In this document: piece by piece, positions 27,421-37,603 of the stretch
Numbering within the stretch: the first letter of the stretch is position 1
How the letters are laid out: every line of letters starts with the position of its first letter
NCBI GenBank assembly: GCA_964414425.1
Contig: CAYPWL010000012.1
Coordinates: 1 to 64,000, forward strand
Length of the DNA stretch: 64,000 nt
Origin: GYS-P2D sp964414425
Lineage (GTDB): Bacteria > Bacteroidota > Bacteroidia > Chitinophagales > Saprospiraceae
Direction: 5' to 3'
Position numbers and translations under genes: made by a program
The notes under the pieces: generated by a model
Told to the model about the DNA's origin: nothing
The model's input: the letters and a program-made list of their open reading frames with translations, nothing else
Databases searched by the model: none

Positions 27421-30400
27421 TCAAAATACCATAATCGTACCTGTCCTAACAATTGGATCTAAGCCATCTATATAGACGACCATTTTATAAATATACACTC
27501 CGTTTTGTACAAGCTCACCATCTACCAGTCCTGTCCATCCAGTATTTTCGTCTTGAGCGGACACTCCTTCAAGTCTGAATAAAACACCTCCATATCGATC
27601 AAAAATATCGAGATCGTAGGCTGCCTCTATACCATCTGGCACTACAGGTCTTAAGATGTCATTACCTTGGGTACTCGTCGTACTCATGGCATTAGGAATG
27701 TAAACATTGACGTCGTCCTGACGCACTATAATAGGAACAGATACTGAAGTCTCGCAGCCATTACTATCTATTATACGCGCTGTGACTCCAGTGTTTTCGG
27801 CAGTAGTTATAATCGGATCAATGCAATCGGTACAATCTAAGAGATTGCTATCCCACTGGATAGAGTTAATAAGATCTGCATTGTTGACCGTCAGTTGAAA
27901 AGAATTACTGCCAGTAATCCGATCTACACCTACACTAAATGTAGGTTCATCTAAGAACGTAAGGTTTACCTCCACTGTACTATCACAGCCTCCAGACATC
28001 GTAAAGATCTCTGTACCTACAGAGTTGAATCTATCGTAAGTAGTACTACCAACAGTTATACTTGATTGACTACAGAGCGTGTCAGTCAACTGAGTGGTGA
28101 CTCCTTCGACAAATGTGAAATCAACAATTAATACACTATCACAACCATTGACATTCTGTAACAGCTCTACCCCACTGGTATTAGTTTCGTCATAGACGGT
28201 TTCATTTATCACCCTAAAGGTATTAACATTAGAACATAGTACTCCCCCGACCATCGTAGTATCCGATGGGCTGAATACTAAGTCTACCATGATCAGACTA
28301 TCACAACCGCTTGCGGCAGTTGCCATCTCAGTACCAAATGGATTACTCTCGTCATAGATAACACCATTGACTTCCACAAAGAAGCCATCACCCGAACATC
28401 TTGTATCATCCACATCCGTTACAATCATATCTTGGAATACCAAGTCAATTGTTACGGTGCTATCACAGCCTGCGGCGTTCGGCAGTGTTTCCATTCCTCG
28501 AGGCACTTCCTCGTTATACAGTGTATTATTTACTCTTACGCTAAATCCATCTCCTATACATCCTAAGTAGTCTACTATAGTATCTGTAGCCATACTGAAT
28601 GTAAGGGCAACCTCAACCGTACTGTCACAACCGGCTGCGGTAATAAATGATGCCTCTCCTATTGGATTAGTCTCGTCATAGATGATATTATTGACTTCTA
28701 CGGAGAAGCCATCTCCCTCACAGCCATCATGGACGATGCGATTAAGTATTGTGCTCGAAAATGATAAATCAACGTTGATAGTACTATCGCAACCGTTGGC
28801 TCCAACCATATCAATTCTCGCTGTCGGGTTAGACTCGTTATAGATGAGACCATCNNNNNNNNNNNNNNNNNNNNNNNNNNNNNNNNNNNNNNNNNNNNNN
28901 NNNNNNNNNNNNNNNNNNNNNNNNNNNNNNNNNNNNNNNNNNNNNNNNNNNNNNCTCCAACCATATCAATTCTCGCTGTCGGGTTAGACTCGTTATAGAT
29001 GAGACCATCTACTTCAATACTGAAACCATCACCCACACAGCCATTATGAACGATGTCGTTGATTATATTCTGTTGGAAGATGAAGTTTACGTTCACCAGA
29101 CTATCACAGCCTGCCCTATTGGTTAGCATCACACTACCTGTTGGATTTGACTCATCAAAAATCATCGCACCAACCCGTATGGAAAAGCCATCTCCCTCAC
29201 AGCCTAAATGTTCTAATGTCTCATCACTCGGCGCAGCGAAGCTCAGGTTAATATCTACAATACTATCACAGCCAGCAGCATTAGTCAATATCTCTTGGCC
29301 TATAGGATTAGTCTCATCATAGAGCACATTGTTAACCACCATCATAAATCCATCACCCTCACAACCCCTATGAGTAATCTCATTGCTACTGGACTCTAAG
29401 AAGGTCAGATCGACAGTGACCGTACTGTCACATCCATTAGCCCCTGTAAGAATCACAATACCAGTCCTATTATTTTCATCATAGACTATGCTATCTACCT
29501 CAACTGTAAACCCGTCTCCCTCACATCCATTATGCACAATCTCATTCAATTGATTTGGTTGAAATGTAAGGTCTATGCTCACAAGGCTATCACACCCTAC
29601 TCTATCCATCAGCATCACGCTACCTGTTGGATTAGACTCGTCAAAAGTCATTGTACCAACCCTCATAGAAAAGCCATCACCTTCGCAGCCTAAATGCTCG
29701 ATAGTCTCATCCGTGGGCACTGCGAAGCTCAGGTTAATATCTACGATACTATCGCAACCGGCAGCGTTAGTCAATATCTCTTGGCCTATAGGATTAGTCT
29801 CATCGTAGAGCACATTATTAACTCTGATATTAAATCCATCGCCCTCACAACCAGCATGAGTAATCTCATTACTGGACGACTCAAAGAATGATAGATCTAC
29901 CGTGACTGTACTATCACAGCCAGCAGCGTTGACAAGGATCTCCTGTCCAAAAGGATTAGACTCGTCATACCTCTGATTGTTAATCATGACTGAAAAGCTA
30001 TCCCCTACACAGCCGTTACGTACGACTTCGCCTGTGCTCGCCTGTAAAAAGCTTAGATCTATGACTACGATACTATCGCATCCATTAGCTCCTACTAATT
30101 CCTCTACCCCAAAAGGATTATTTTGATCGTATAGCGTTCCATCTACGATTGCTTGGAATCCATCGTCCATACAACCGATATGTGTAATTTCTTCCATCTC
30201 AGTGTCATTGAACACCAAGTTGATGTTGACCAAGCTATCACAACCTGCGTCATTAGTCAATCTGACATTGCCGACAGGATTTCTTTCATCAAATCTAAGA
30301 TTCGCTATAACTACATTGTATCCGTCTCCCGAACAACCTAAATGATCTAAGGTATCTGTAGTGATAGCGGCAAAATTCAGGGCGACTTCAACAGTACTGT

Positions 30401-32396
30401 CACATCCAGCAGCATTGGTCAGAAACTCAACACCTACAGGATTACTCTCGTCATAAATCTGATTATTGACGACAATACTAAAGTTATCGCCCTCACATCG
30501 ATTGCGTCTGATTGACGACTCAGACGTGAAGAGGTAGGTAAGATCAACGTTAATGATGCTGTCACAACCATTTAGTGAAGTAAGCATCTCAACGCCGAAC
30601 TGATTATTGATGTCATAAACTGTCCCATTGACTACGACACTGTCATCTGGACATAATATAGCCATGGTATCCAATATGCTGACCTCGAGGTTGACCACAT
30701 TAAAATTGAGTACGGTATCACAGTTATTAGGCCCAAACCCAAAATAATCGTCGATGAGAAAACTTTCATCTACCTCTATTCCTCTGATCATCTCGGTTTC
30801 ACCTGGACAAAGCATTACATCAGTGGTGATCGTATCACCCCGCACAAAGTCTAAATCAACGACAACCATACTATCGCAACCTAAGTCCGTAGTAAAGGTC
30901 AGAACACCCGAAGGCCGCTCAAAATCAAATGTCTCTCCAGCGACCTGCAAAAACTCATTGGTACAGAATATCCCTGAGATCCTCCTTTCCTCCGGCACGA
31001 CAAAATTTAGTGCAATGGTAATAATCGTATCACAAGTATTCATTCCTGGCAGAGTGTGAAATCCTCGAGGAGAGTCCGCAAAATAATCCACACCAAAAAG
31101 TGTAATCGTATCGTCTACACAATGCGGATCTTCTATTAATCTGAATTCTGGTTGCTTGGTTTCAACTCTAACATGGATGATGCTATCGCATCCCTCTTGA
31201 GTAAACAAGTCGTCAAATATTGTAAATCCGGCATTGTTGCTTGTAAAAGTCCGCCCGTTCACCTCTGCTGTCTCTCCCGCACATAACAATAAGTTGACAG
31301 TGTCACAATAGGCTTGATTCACTTGTATCGTCTGCATAAAAGGGATGCCCCCATTATCAGGTGTAAAAACTATATCTAAGGTTCCGACTTGATCCTCAAG
31401 GTATAAGTCAGGAGGAACATTCCATTCGCCAGTCAAACCACTGATCGAGTTAGTGGGTAATGATAGGCTTTGATTACTACAAAATCTATTAGGTATGCTG
31501 AAGTTAGGTGCTACAGTCGCACAATCAGTAACATTAATCTTAAACTCTGCAGAAGTTGGACAGCCCCCAGGCTCATTAAACTCTACACGATAGAGGCCCT
31601 CCTCGCTAAGTGCTGGCGTAGGGCTGATATAAGTCTCATTATTATCATTATTAAGACTGACACCATCTAAAAACCATCTATGATTACTTCCTCCTTGCGG
31701 GATAGCGTTGAGTGTTATAGCACCCAGTCCCTCACAATAATTTTCATCGCCTACGATCTGCGATTGCACCATGCTGCGCTCAGTACCTTGGACAAGGATC
31801 CTATTGATAAAGTATGATTCGTCAGGAGATTGAGTTCCGCCTGCTATATTGACTTGGATAAAATCTCCAATAGACACATCAATTGGAGAAGAAGTCCTAA
31901 AACGGCCAATCGGATTGGAACCACAATAGCCTCCTACAAGAACTTCATTACCACCTATAAGGATGGTCACCACTACTCCATCCCCACCTGGCTCTGTCAC
32001 TCCGAAAGTCGTACATCCTCGGGGATCTAATCCATTAGGATTAAGACAATCCTCAAAATCAGCTCCTGAAATAGAAGCTTCGATGGAAACTGTTACGTTG
32101 CAATAGTTGCGAAGGGCAACCCCACCTGCGATGATGGCAAGATTGTCATTGAATCCTGTCATGGACGCATCGCCACAATCAGATCCCTCTACATCAGTGA
32201 TCTCAAACGCTCCATTATTCACATTAAAAACACCGTCAGAATCAATATCATTAATAGTAATGATACTAACAACTTCACTTGGCGAACCATCGAAATCAAC
32301 GATAAGCTCATCTATGAACTGTTGGGCCGTTACACTGCCTGTACTAACGGATAGAAGTAGTAGAATAGTTATAGGTAGGTTGAGGACCTTTATCAT
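27421..32396 (-). CDS. Giant T9SS-secreted cysteine-repeat protein (type B sorting domain)
   Basis: Two open frames on either side of 100 N belong to one gene. Removing the N run and one copy of the 55-base duplicated flank puts them in the same frame, giving about 1606 residues. The N-terminus has a signal peptide (ITILLLLSVSTGSVTAQ) and a region of about 300 residues recalling adhesin or lectin-like modules. About twenty repeats of some 50-54 residues follow, each with a pattern like GCEGDGF, a Tyr-Asp-Glu segment and GCDS, so two cysteines per repeat. The last 100 residues (VYIPNAMS, DIFDRYGGVLF, NGVYIYKM) are the gliding-motility-associated type B C-terminal domain for T9SS export. It is probably a surface or extracellular adhesin. 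Confidence 0.9.
27958..31320 (-). repeat. About twenty 50-54-residue cysteine-paired repeats
   Basis: Within the giant T9SS protein the unit (Gly-Cys, Gly-Asp-Gly-Phe, Tyr-Asp-Glu, Asn-Pro, Gly-Cys-Asp-Ser, then a hydrophobic strand ending in Phe) recurs throughout. The outer copies are divergent and the central ones nearly identical. Three consecutive units repeat again at a 486-base offset (compare 29241 and 29727), a recent block duplication. Confidence 0.85.
28800..29009. other. Assembly join: 100 N between identical 55-base flanks
   Basis: Positions 28855-28954 are N. The 55 bases before (28800-28854) and the 55 after (28955-29009) are identical. This is what two contigs sharing a k=55 overlap look like when a scaffolder pads them with a fixed gap. 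The true gap may be zero. However, the join lies in repetitive coding DNA, so whole repeat units could be missing without breaking the frame. Confidence 0.9.
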
Positions 32397-32724
32397 TACT
32401 ATTTAGTCTATTTCATTCACGACGATATGCACAACAGAAATGCTGTCAAGATATCTTTAAACATGTGTTAATAATGTAATATGATAATTGGAGTGCCATT
32501 ATCGTGCCAAAACAATAGACCGTTTTCAAAGGGGAAAATTAGTCAGGATATCTATTAGTCGACTAAGGGGAAGCCCTATTTTTGATTATTTAACAAGAGT
32601 CTGTAAGGTACTTTACCTTTTAATGAGATGCTGCATAGCCTTCCGCTTTAAGTAAACATTAATTGTAAAGACTTAATCCTATTAATTGTAGTCACAAACC
32701 CAACTTTACCAACGTTTCTACATT
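32397..32724. promoter_or_regulatory. Divergent control region of T9SS giant gene and TonB receptor
   Basis: The two genes face away from each other here, so both promoters must lie in these 328 bases. A perfect 12-base palindrome TTAGTCGACTAA is at 32555-32566, and a small hairpin (AAGGTA, CTT, TACCTT) is at 32605-32619. No confident promoter box was identified. Confidence 0.45.
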
Positions 32725-35100
32725 ATGACTGTAAGCATAATTAGAATGAACAAAATTTTATGGCAACTCAGCCTGTTGGTCTTTGCCTGTCATATTGGTT
32801 ATAGTCAAGGCGATGATCATACAATAAGTGGATATATCAGAGATGCCGCCAATGGTGAGACGATTATCGGAGCTAACGTCTACATCGATGAGATTCAATC
32901 CGGCACTGTCAGCAATGAGTACGGATTTTACTCAGTCAATCTGCCAGAAGGCACTTACACTCTAATGGTCTCATACGTGGGGTTTGATTCACAGATAGAG
33001 CAAGTTAATCTCAACCAGGATATCAAGTTAGACATCGAGATAGGAGTTGAATCTCAAGAATTGCAAGAAGTTGTCATCTCTTCAGAGGCGGCTAATGCCA
33101 ATGTGAGCAATACAGAGATCAGTGTCAACAAGCTCGATATAGGAACCATCAAGAAGATCCCTACCCTCTTAGGAGAAGTAGAGATATTAAGAAGTATACA
33201 ATTGTTACCTGGTGTAAGTACTGTCGGAGAGGGCGCAACGGGATTCAATGTGAGAGGAGGAAGTATAGATCAAAATCTTGTGCTACTCGATGAAGCACCA
33301 GTGTACAACTCATCGCACTTATTTGGATTTTTCTCAGTGTTTAATCCAGATGCGGTCAAGGATGTTAAGCTCTATAAGGGTGGCATCCCTGCTCGATATG
33401 GAGGGAGGCTCTCATCGATACTTGATGTGCGCATGAAGGAAGGTAACAACAAGAATTTTGCATTTAATGGAGGCGTCGGCGCTATCTTCAGTAGGCTGGC
33501 AATCGAAGGTCCCATAGTAAAAGATAAGGCATCATTCATCATAGCAGGTAGGAGATCCTATGCTGATGTCTTAGCACAACCTTTCTTAGATGAAGACGCT
33601 CAGGGATCAGCGCTCAACTTTCATGATCTTACCCTTAAGACAAACTGGACGCTTGGCGAAAAAGATCGTCTATTCTTATCAGGATATACAGGTCGTGACA
33701 ACTTTAGATTTGGTGATGATGCAGGATTTAATTGGGGTAACGCTACAGCCACACTCCGATGGAACCATATATACAATGATGGCTTATTTGGCAATGTAAC
33801 GGCTTATTACAGTGATTACGACTATCAGATCAGTTTTGGCGACGACTCTAACAATAGGTTTGACTGGGATGCAGCCATTAAGAACTATGCCATCAAACCT
33901 GAATTCACGTGGTTTCTGAATACTAACAATCAAGTTCGCTTTGGTGGACAATTAATCATATATGAGTTTGATCCAGGCAATGCCATTGGCGTCAGCGAAG
34001 GAGAAGCCTTGGATCTATCACTCGATAATAGATTTGCTATTGAGTCGGGTATCTACGTAGAAAATGAGCAGACCGTATCCGACAAGCTAACCATCAATTA
34101 TGGATTGCGCCTATCGTATTTTAACTACGTGGGCGAGGGCGATGCCTTTACCTTTGACGAAGAAACTCCAGTTGGGAGACGCCGTATGGTCACCTCTGTG
34201 GAAAGCTTTGATCAGTGGGAGTCCATACAGACTTATGCTAACCTTGAGCCAAGGCTATCGCTCAAATATCAGCTCAATGAGCAAGAATCCTTCAAGGCGA
34301 CCTACAATCGTACAGCACAATATATACACCTCCTATCCAATACAGCTGCCTCTACTCCAGTAGACATATGGACACCGAGCACTAACAATATACGACCACA
34401 AGTATCAGATCAAGTGGCTATCGGTTACTTCCGAAACTCAAAGGATAATTCTTTTGAATTTAGCGTGGAGACCTACTACAAGAGATTAGATAACCTCATA
34501 GACTATGTCGATGGTGCTGATCTACTCCTCAATCCATTTATTGAGGGAGACATCCTCGAAGGTAGAGGTAGAGCTTATGGTCTGGAATTCTATTTACGCA
34601 AGAATGCTGGTCGATTCACAGGATGGGCGAGCTATACACTTGCGAGGAGTGAGCGCTTAGTAGAAGGGATCAATAACAACGAATGGTATGCAACCCGGTT
34701 TGACCAAACGCACAATTTGAGTTTGACGACGTTTTATGATGTCAGCAAGCGCCTGGATGTATCGGCTAACTTTGCCATAATCTCAGGCACACCACTGACA
34801 TTGCCAACGACACGTATTGAGCAACAGGGTTTTATCATCCCACATAACGTCGACAATGCCCGTAACAATTTTAGAATCCCGGTCTACCATCGCCTCGACA
34901 TATCTGCGACATTGCAAGGCAAGAAAAATGAAACAAGAAGATGGCAGGGCGAATGGGTGTTCTCGGTATACAATGTATACTCCCGCCGCAATGCATTCAG
35001 CATATTCACTCGCCAGACTGGTAATGGTGTAAAAGAAGCGGTGCGCCTTTCTGTATTTGGCAATTACATACCGGCAGTGGCCTATAACTTCAAATTTTAA
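32725..35100 (+). CDS. TonB-dependent receptor with carboxypeptidase-like N-terminal domain
   Basis: The 791-residue outer-membrane receptor has a signal peptide (LWQLSLLVFACHIGYSQG), then a carboxypeptidase-regulatory-like domain (about residues 33-115, DDHTISGYIRDAANGETIIGANV). The plug domain, with LPGVSTVGEGATGFNVRGG, covers about 140-245, and a 22-strand type barrel fills the rest. It ends in an aromatic-containing strand (VAYNFKF). Energy comes from TonB-ExbBD. The DUF4249 lipoprotein gene starts 5 bases downstream, a standard Bacteroidota pairing. The ligand is unknown. An internal Met at residue 8 is an alternative start. Confidence 0.95.
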   Translation: MTVSIIRMNKILWQLSLLVFACHIGYSQGDDHTISGYIRDAANGETIIGANVYIDEIQSGTVSNEYGFYSVNLPEGTYTLMVSYVGFDSQIEQVNLNQDIKLDIEIGVESQELQEVVISSEAANANVSNTEISVNKLDIGTIKKIPTLLGEVEILRSIQLLPGVSTVGEGATGFNVRGGSIDQNLVLLDEAPVYNSSHLFGFFSVFNPDAVKDVKLYKGGIPARYGGRLSSILDVRMKEGNNKNFAFNGGVGAIFSRLAIEGPIVKDKASFIIAGRRSYADVLAQPFLDEDAQGSALNFHDLTLKTNWTLGEKDRLFLSGYTGRDNFRFGDDAGFNWGNATATLRWNHIYNDGLFGNVTAYYSDYDYQISFGDDSNNRFDWDAAIKNYAIKPEFTWFLNTNNQVRFGGQLIIYEFDPGNAIGVSEGEALDLSLDNRFAIESGIYVENEQTVSDKLTINYGLRLSYFNYVGEGDAFTFDEETPVGRRRMVTSVESFDQWESIQTYANLEPRLSLKYQLNEQESFKATYNRTAQYIHLLSNTAASTPVDIWTPSTNNIRPQVSDQVAIGYFRNSKDNSFEFSVETYYKRLDNLIDYVDGADLLLNPFIEGDILEGRGRAYGLEFYLRKNAGRFTGWASYTLARSERLVEGINNNEWYATRFDQTHNLSLTTFYDVSKRLDVSANFAIISGTPLTLPTTRIEQQGFIIPHNVDNARNNFRIPVYHRLDISATLQGKKNETRRWQGEWVFSVYNVYSRRNAFSIFTRQTGNGVKEAVRLSVFGNYIPAVAYNFKF

Positions 35101-35105
35101 GAGTC

Positions 35106-35996
35106 ATGAGAATACTTACATATACATCCATCTTGCTTTTATGCGCTACACTATTCTCATGTGAGGATGTGGTAGAGCTGGACTTAGATGGCGAAGGTGG
35201 AGATGTCGTCATAGATGCTTGGATCAACAATAAGTCAGAAACACAAGGGATCCGGTTGACCTTATCTCAGAGTTTCTTTAATAGTAATACGATTATCGTC
35301 AGGGACGCGGTGGTATTAGTCAATAACGAGACTCGGGGAGAAACCTATGAGTTCATCAATGCAGATACGGCCTCAACCTATACGTTTACTCCCGAAGCCG
35401 GCAGTAACATTGGGGACGTCGGTGACATTATGAGCCTATCCATAGAGCATAGTAGAGGCAGGTTTGAAGCGCAGACTACGATTAATCGGGTACCTCCATT
35501 GGATTCTATCCAACAGGAGTTTAGGGATGATGAGTTATTTAGTGATGACGGGATCTATACACAGTTCTTTGCTAGAGATCCTGTCGGCCAGGGTGATGCC
35601 TACTGGATACAGACCTATAGAAATGATGTATTTCTTAATAATGCCAGTCAACTCAACATTGCTTTTGATGCAGGCTTTGACGCAGGATCGAGGGTAGATG
35701 GTCTCATCTTCATCCCACCTATCCGCGAATTCACTAATATCATTAATGAAGATGGAATACCTGCACCATGGGATGTAGGTGATGAGATCAGAGTTGAGAT
35801 TCACTCTATCTCTGTAGAAGCATTCAATTTTCTTGAGATCGCACGTGATCAGATTCTCAATGGTGATAATGGCATCTTTACCTTACCGCAAGCGAATACT
35901 CGGAGCAACATCATAAGAAACAATGGGCAAGAGGCTTTAGGATTTTTTAATGTCGCCGCAGTATCGTCCCTGTCTGATACTATAGTAGAGCAATAA
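35106..35996 (+). CDS. DUF4249 lipoprotein, partner of TonB receptor
   Basis: The 296-residue protein has a lipoprotein signal (ILLLCATLFSC, lipobox Cys19), followed by CEDVVELDLDGEGGDVVIDAWI, the characteristic opening of DUF4249 proteins. It is beta-rich and Asn/Asp-rich. DUF4249 proteins sit on the cell surface beside carboxypeptidase-like TonB receptors and probably help capture the ligand. It is almost certainly cotranscribed with the receptor. It converges with the next gene two bases away. Confidence 0.9.
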   Translation: MRILTYTSILLLCATLFSCEDVVELDLDGEGGDVVIDAWINNKSETQGIRLTLSQSFFNSNTIIVRDAVVLVNNETRGETYEFINADTASTYTFTPEAGSNIGDVGDIMSLSIEHSRGRFEAQTTINRVPPLDSIQQEFRDDELFSDDGIYTQFFARDPVGQGDAYWIQTYRNDVFLNNASQLNIAFDAGFDAGSRVDGLIFIPPIREFTNIINEDGIPAPWDVGDEIRVEIHSISVEAFNFLEIARDQILNGDNGIFTLPQANTRSNIIRNNGQEALGFFNVAAVSSLSDTIVEQ

Positions 35997-35998
35997 TA

Positions 35999-36958
35999 TT
36001 ACTCCAGGATACCACTATCTTTTATTATAAAATCGTAGTCGTTAGCGTATACCAGTGCGCTGATTGATTCGCTCGTCTGGCCGGAGCGCTTACAGTATTG
36101 CTCTGCGATCCTGAATCCTATGTAGTATCCGAGGTCATGAGGTCTATCCATATCGGAGCCCCAGTTCCAGACCCATTTAGATCTCACCTCCCCTACTGGC
36201 TTATCTAAATCCTCTAACCACTCTTCTAGGAGGCTATCGTAGTTCTTGTCACCGTATGAATACGATTCTTCATTTCCCTTCTTAGCTGTCACCTTGTAGG
36301 CGATATAGTCTGCTATGCCTTCGTTGAGGGTCATCCTTAAGAGCGAATTACTGAGATGCATAGGAGCTTGTGTCACATGGACTTGCTCATGTGCGATCAT
36401 ATGATCGAGATCTGCGTATGGAATAAATTGTGTAGAATCAAGCGCTCCCCATTCGATATCTGGGAGCCCTAAGACATTCCTTTGTAGTTCAACGACGAAC
36501 CCAGCATCAGTGAGCGTCCCTCCGTGTCTATTCCTACCTATCACAAAAAATACGGGCTTATACCTGGCATCTGGCACGACCTCATCGAATCCTGAAAGTA
36601 CATCTTGAGTCAATGATACATATGTATCTCGCTCAGTGAGGTAAGGCCGTATAGAGGTAAAGAATGATACGTGCTCCTTCATATAACTTACGAAGTCTTT
36701 AGCCGTGAGTTGATCCTTATTAATCAAGTCCTTTAAGCCATCACTACCCTTGTCAAAGTAATCCGTCTGCACGATGGACTCATAATATCCATCCCGCTCC
36801 ATCCGATCAAGTGCCGCATAGAAGAGGTCTATATCATTTGTAACGACAGGCACCTCGGTCACATCTGAGATGAAGCCATCCTGCCTACCACATGATAGTA
36901 GCACGACACATAATCCTATGGTCATGACGAATGACTTGGTAAACATCGATAGTATCAA
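35999..36958 (-). CDS. GldB-like zinc metallopeptidase lipoprotein
   Basis: The 319-residue lipoprotein (lipobox LLSC, Cys23) has a zinc-protease signature HEQVH at residues 190-194 and a downstream glutamate in LNEGIADYIAY (Glu213), the pattern of DUF2268-like putative Zn peptidases. These are related to gliding-motility lipoprotein GldB, though this is not clearly GldB itself. It overlaps the upstream gene on the same strand by 4 bases, so the two form an operon. The substrate is unknown. Confidence 0.8.
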   Translation of the reverse strand: MILSMFTKSFVMTIGLCVVLLSCGRQDGFISDVTEVPVVTNDIDLFYAALDRMERDGYYESIVQTDYFDKGSDGLKDLINKDQLTAKDFVSYMKEHVSFFTSIRPYLTERDTYVSLTQDVLSGFDEVVPDARYKPVFFVIGRNRHGGTLTDAGFVVELQRNVLGLPDIEWGALDSTQFIPYADLDHMIAHEQVHVTQAPMHLSNSLLRMTLNEGIADYIAYKVTAKKGNEESYSYGDKNYDSLLEEWLEDLDKPVGEVRSKWVWNWGSDMDRPHDLGYYIGFRIAEQYCKRSGQTSESISALVYANDYDFIIKDSGILE

Positions 36959-37497
36959 TCTAAGTGATTCTGTTTGTACTTATAAAATACCCAAGCGAAA
37001 GCATCTGATAATCTATTGCCTACCCCACACTTATGGAGTGCATGGACTTTCTTGAACACCTCGGTCTTCTGGATGATCTTAATGGCCCGACTGCATGTGT
37101 CTGGATTATCAAAAAGGCGAGCAATATTCATATCGTTACAACCCAGCGACGATTTGATCGAGATAAGTAGCTCTTGGGTTATCTTTTGGAAGGTGACCTC
37201 AAGCCGCTCTTGATAGAGCAGTCGAAGAATCTGAGATTGGTTGAGATATGGAAAATCAGGGATGCGCTCCTGAGCTTGTCGGAAGCCATTGATGGGCTCG
37301 ACCATGATATCGGTGGGATTGAATATGCCCCCTAACTCAAAGTCGTCAGGAGTAATCAATCTAATCTGTGCAAAGTTATCTTTGATGGGGTTGAAGTGCT
37401 TCTTAAACGAATTGAGAAATCGTATATCAGCTGTGTCCAAACACTCAAATCCCGAGGCTATTAATATGGCTGGATGTAGAAACAGTTTTTCTACCAT
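36955..37497 (-). CDS. Unknown helical protein coupled to the peptidase gene
   Basis: The 180-residue cytoplasmic-looking protein has no signal peptide or membrane segment. The second half is helical with a segment rich in Lys, Ile and Cys (NIARLFDNPDTCSRAIKIIQKTEVFKKVHALHKCGVGNRLSDAFAW). That end could be a LuxR-like or similar DNA-binding helix-turn-helix, but I cannot assign it. Its stop overlaps the start of the peptidase lipoprotein by 4 bases. Confidence 0.65.
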   Translation of the reverse strand: MVEKLFLHPAILIASGFECLDTADIRFLNSFKKHFNPIKDNFAQIRLITPDDFELGGIFNPTDIMVEPINGFRQAQERIPDFPYLNQSQILRLLYQERLEVTFQKITQELLISIKSSLGCNDMNIARLFDNPDTCSRAIKIIQKTEVFKKVHALHKCGVGNRLSDAFAWVFYKYKQNHLD

Positions 37498-37590
37498 GTG
37501 GTTCTATCATATTAAAATAAAATCTAATATATAAACAATTGATTGTTAATAATAATTAGCTGAGCATTATTTTCAGTCTACCTGTTTAGC

Positions 37591-37603
37591 TACCTTCGCA
37601 AGA
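37591..37603 (+). promoter_or_regulatory. Candidate Bacteroidota -7 element, near-leaderless start
   Basis: TACCTTCG at 37591-37598 fits the Bacteroidota -7 consensus TAnnTTTG except for one base, and ends only 4 bases before the ATG of rlmI. Transcription would then start at or just before the start codon. No clear -33 box was found. Confidence 0.35.

Noticed and set aside
28367..31059. Several plus-strand open frames within the giant gene.
   Set aside because: They are antisense shadows of the repeated units and show the same periodic composition without starts or signals.
27421..32396. Two separate T9SS genes at the N gap.
   Set aside because: Only the right-hand part has a signal peptide and only the left-hand part has a sorting domain. 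The frames agree after removing 155 bases.
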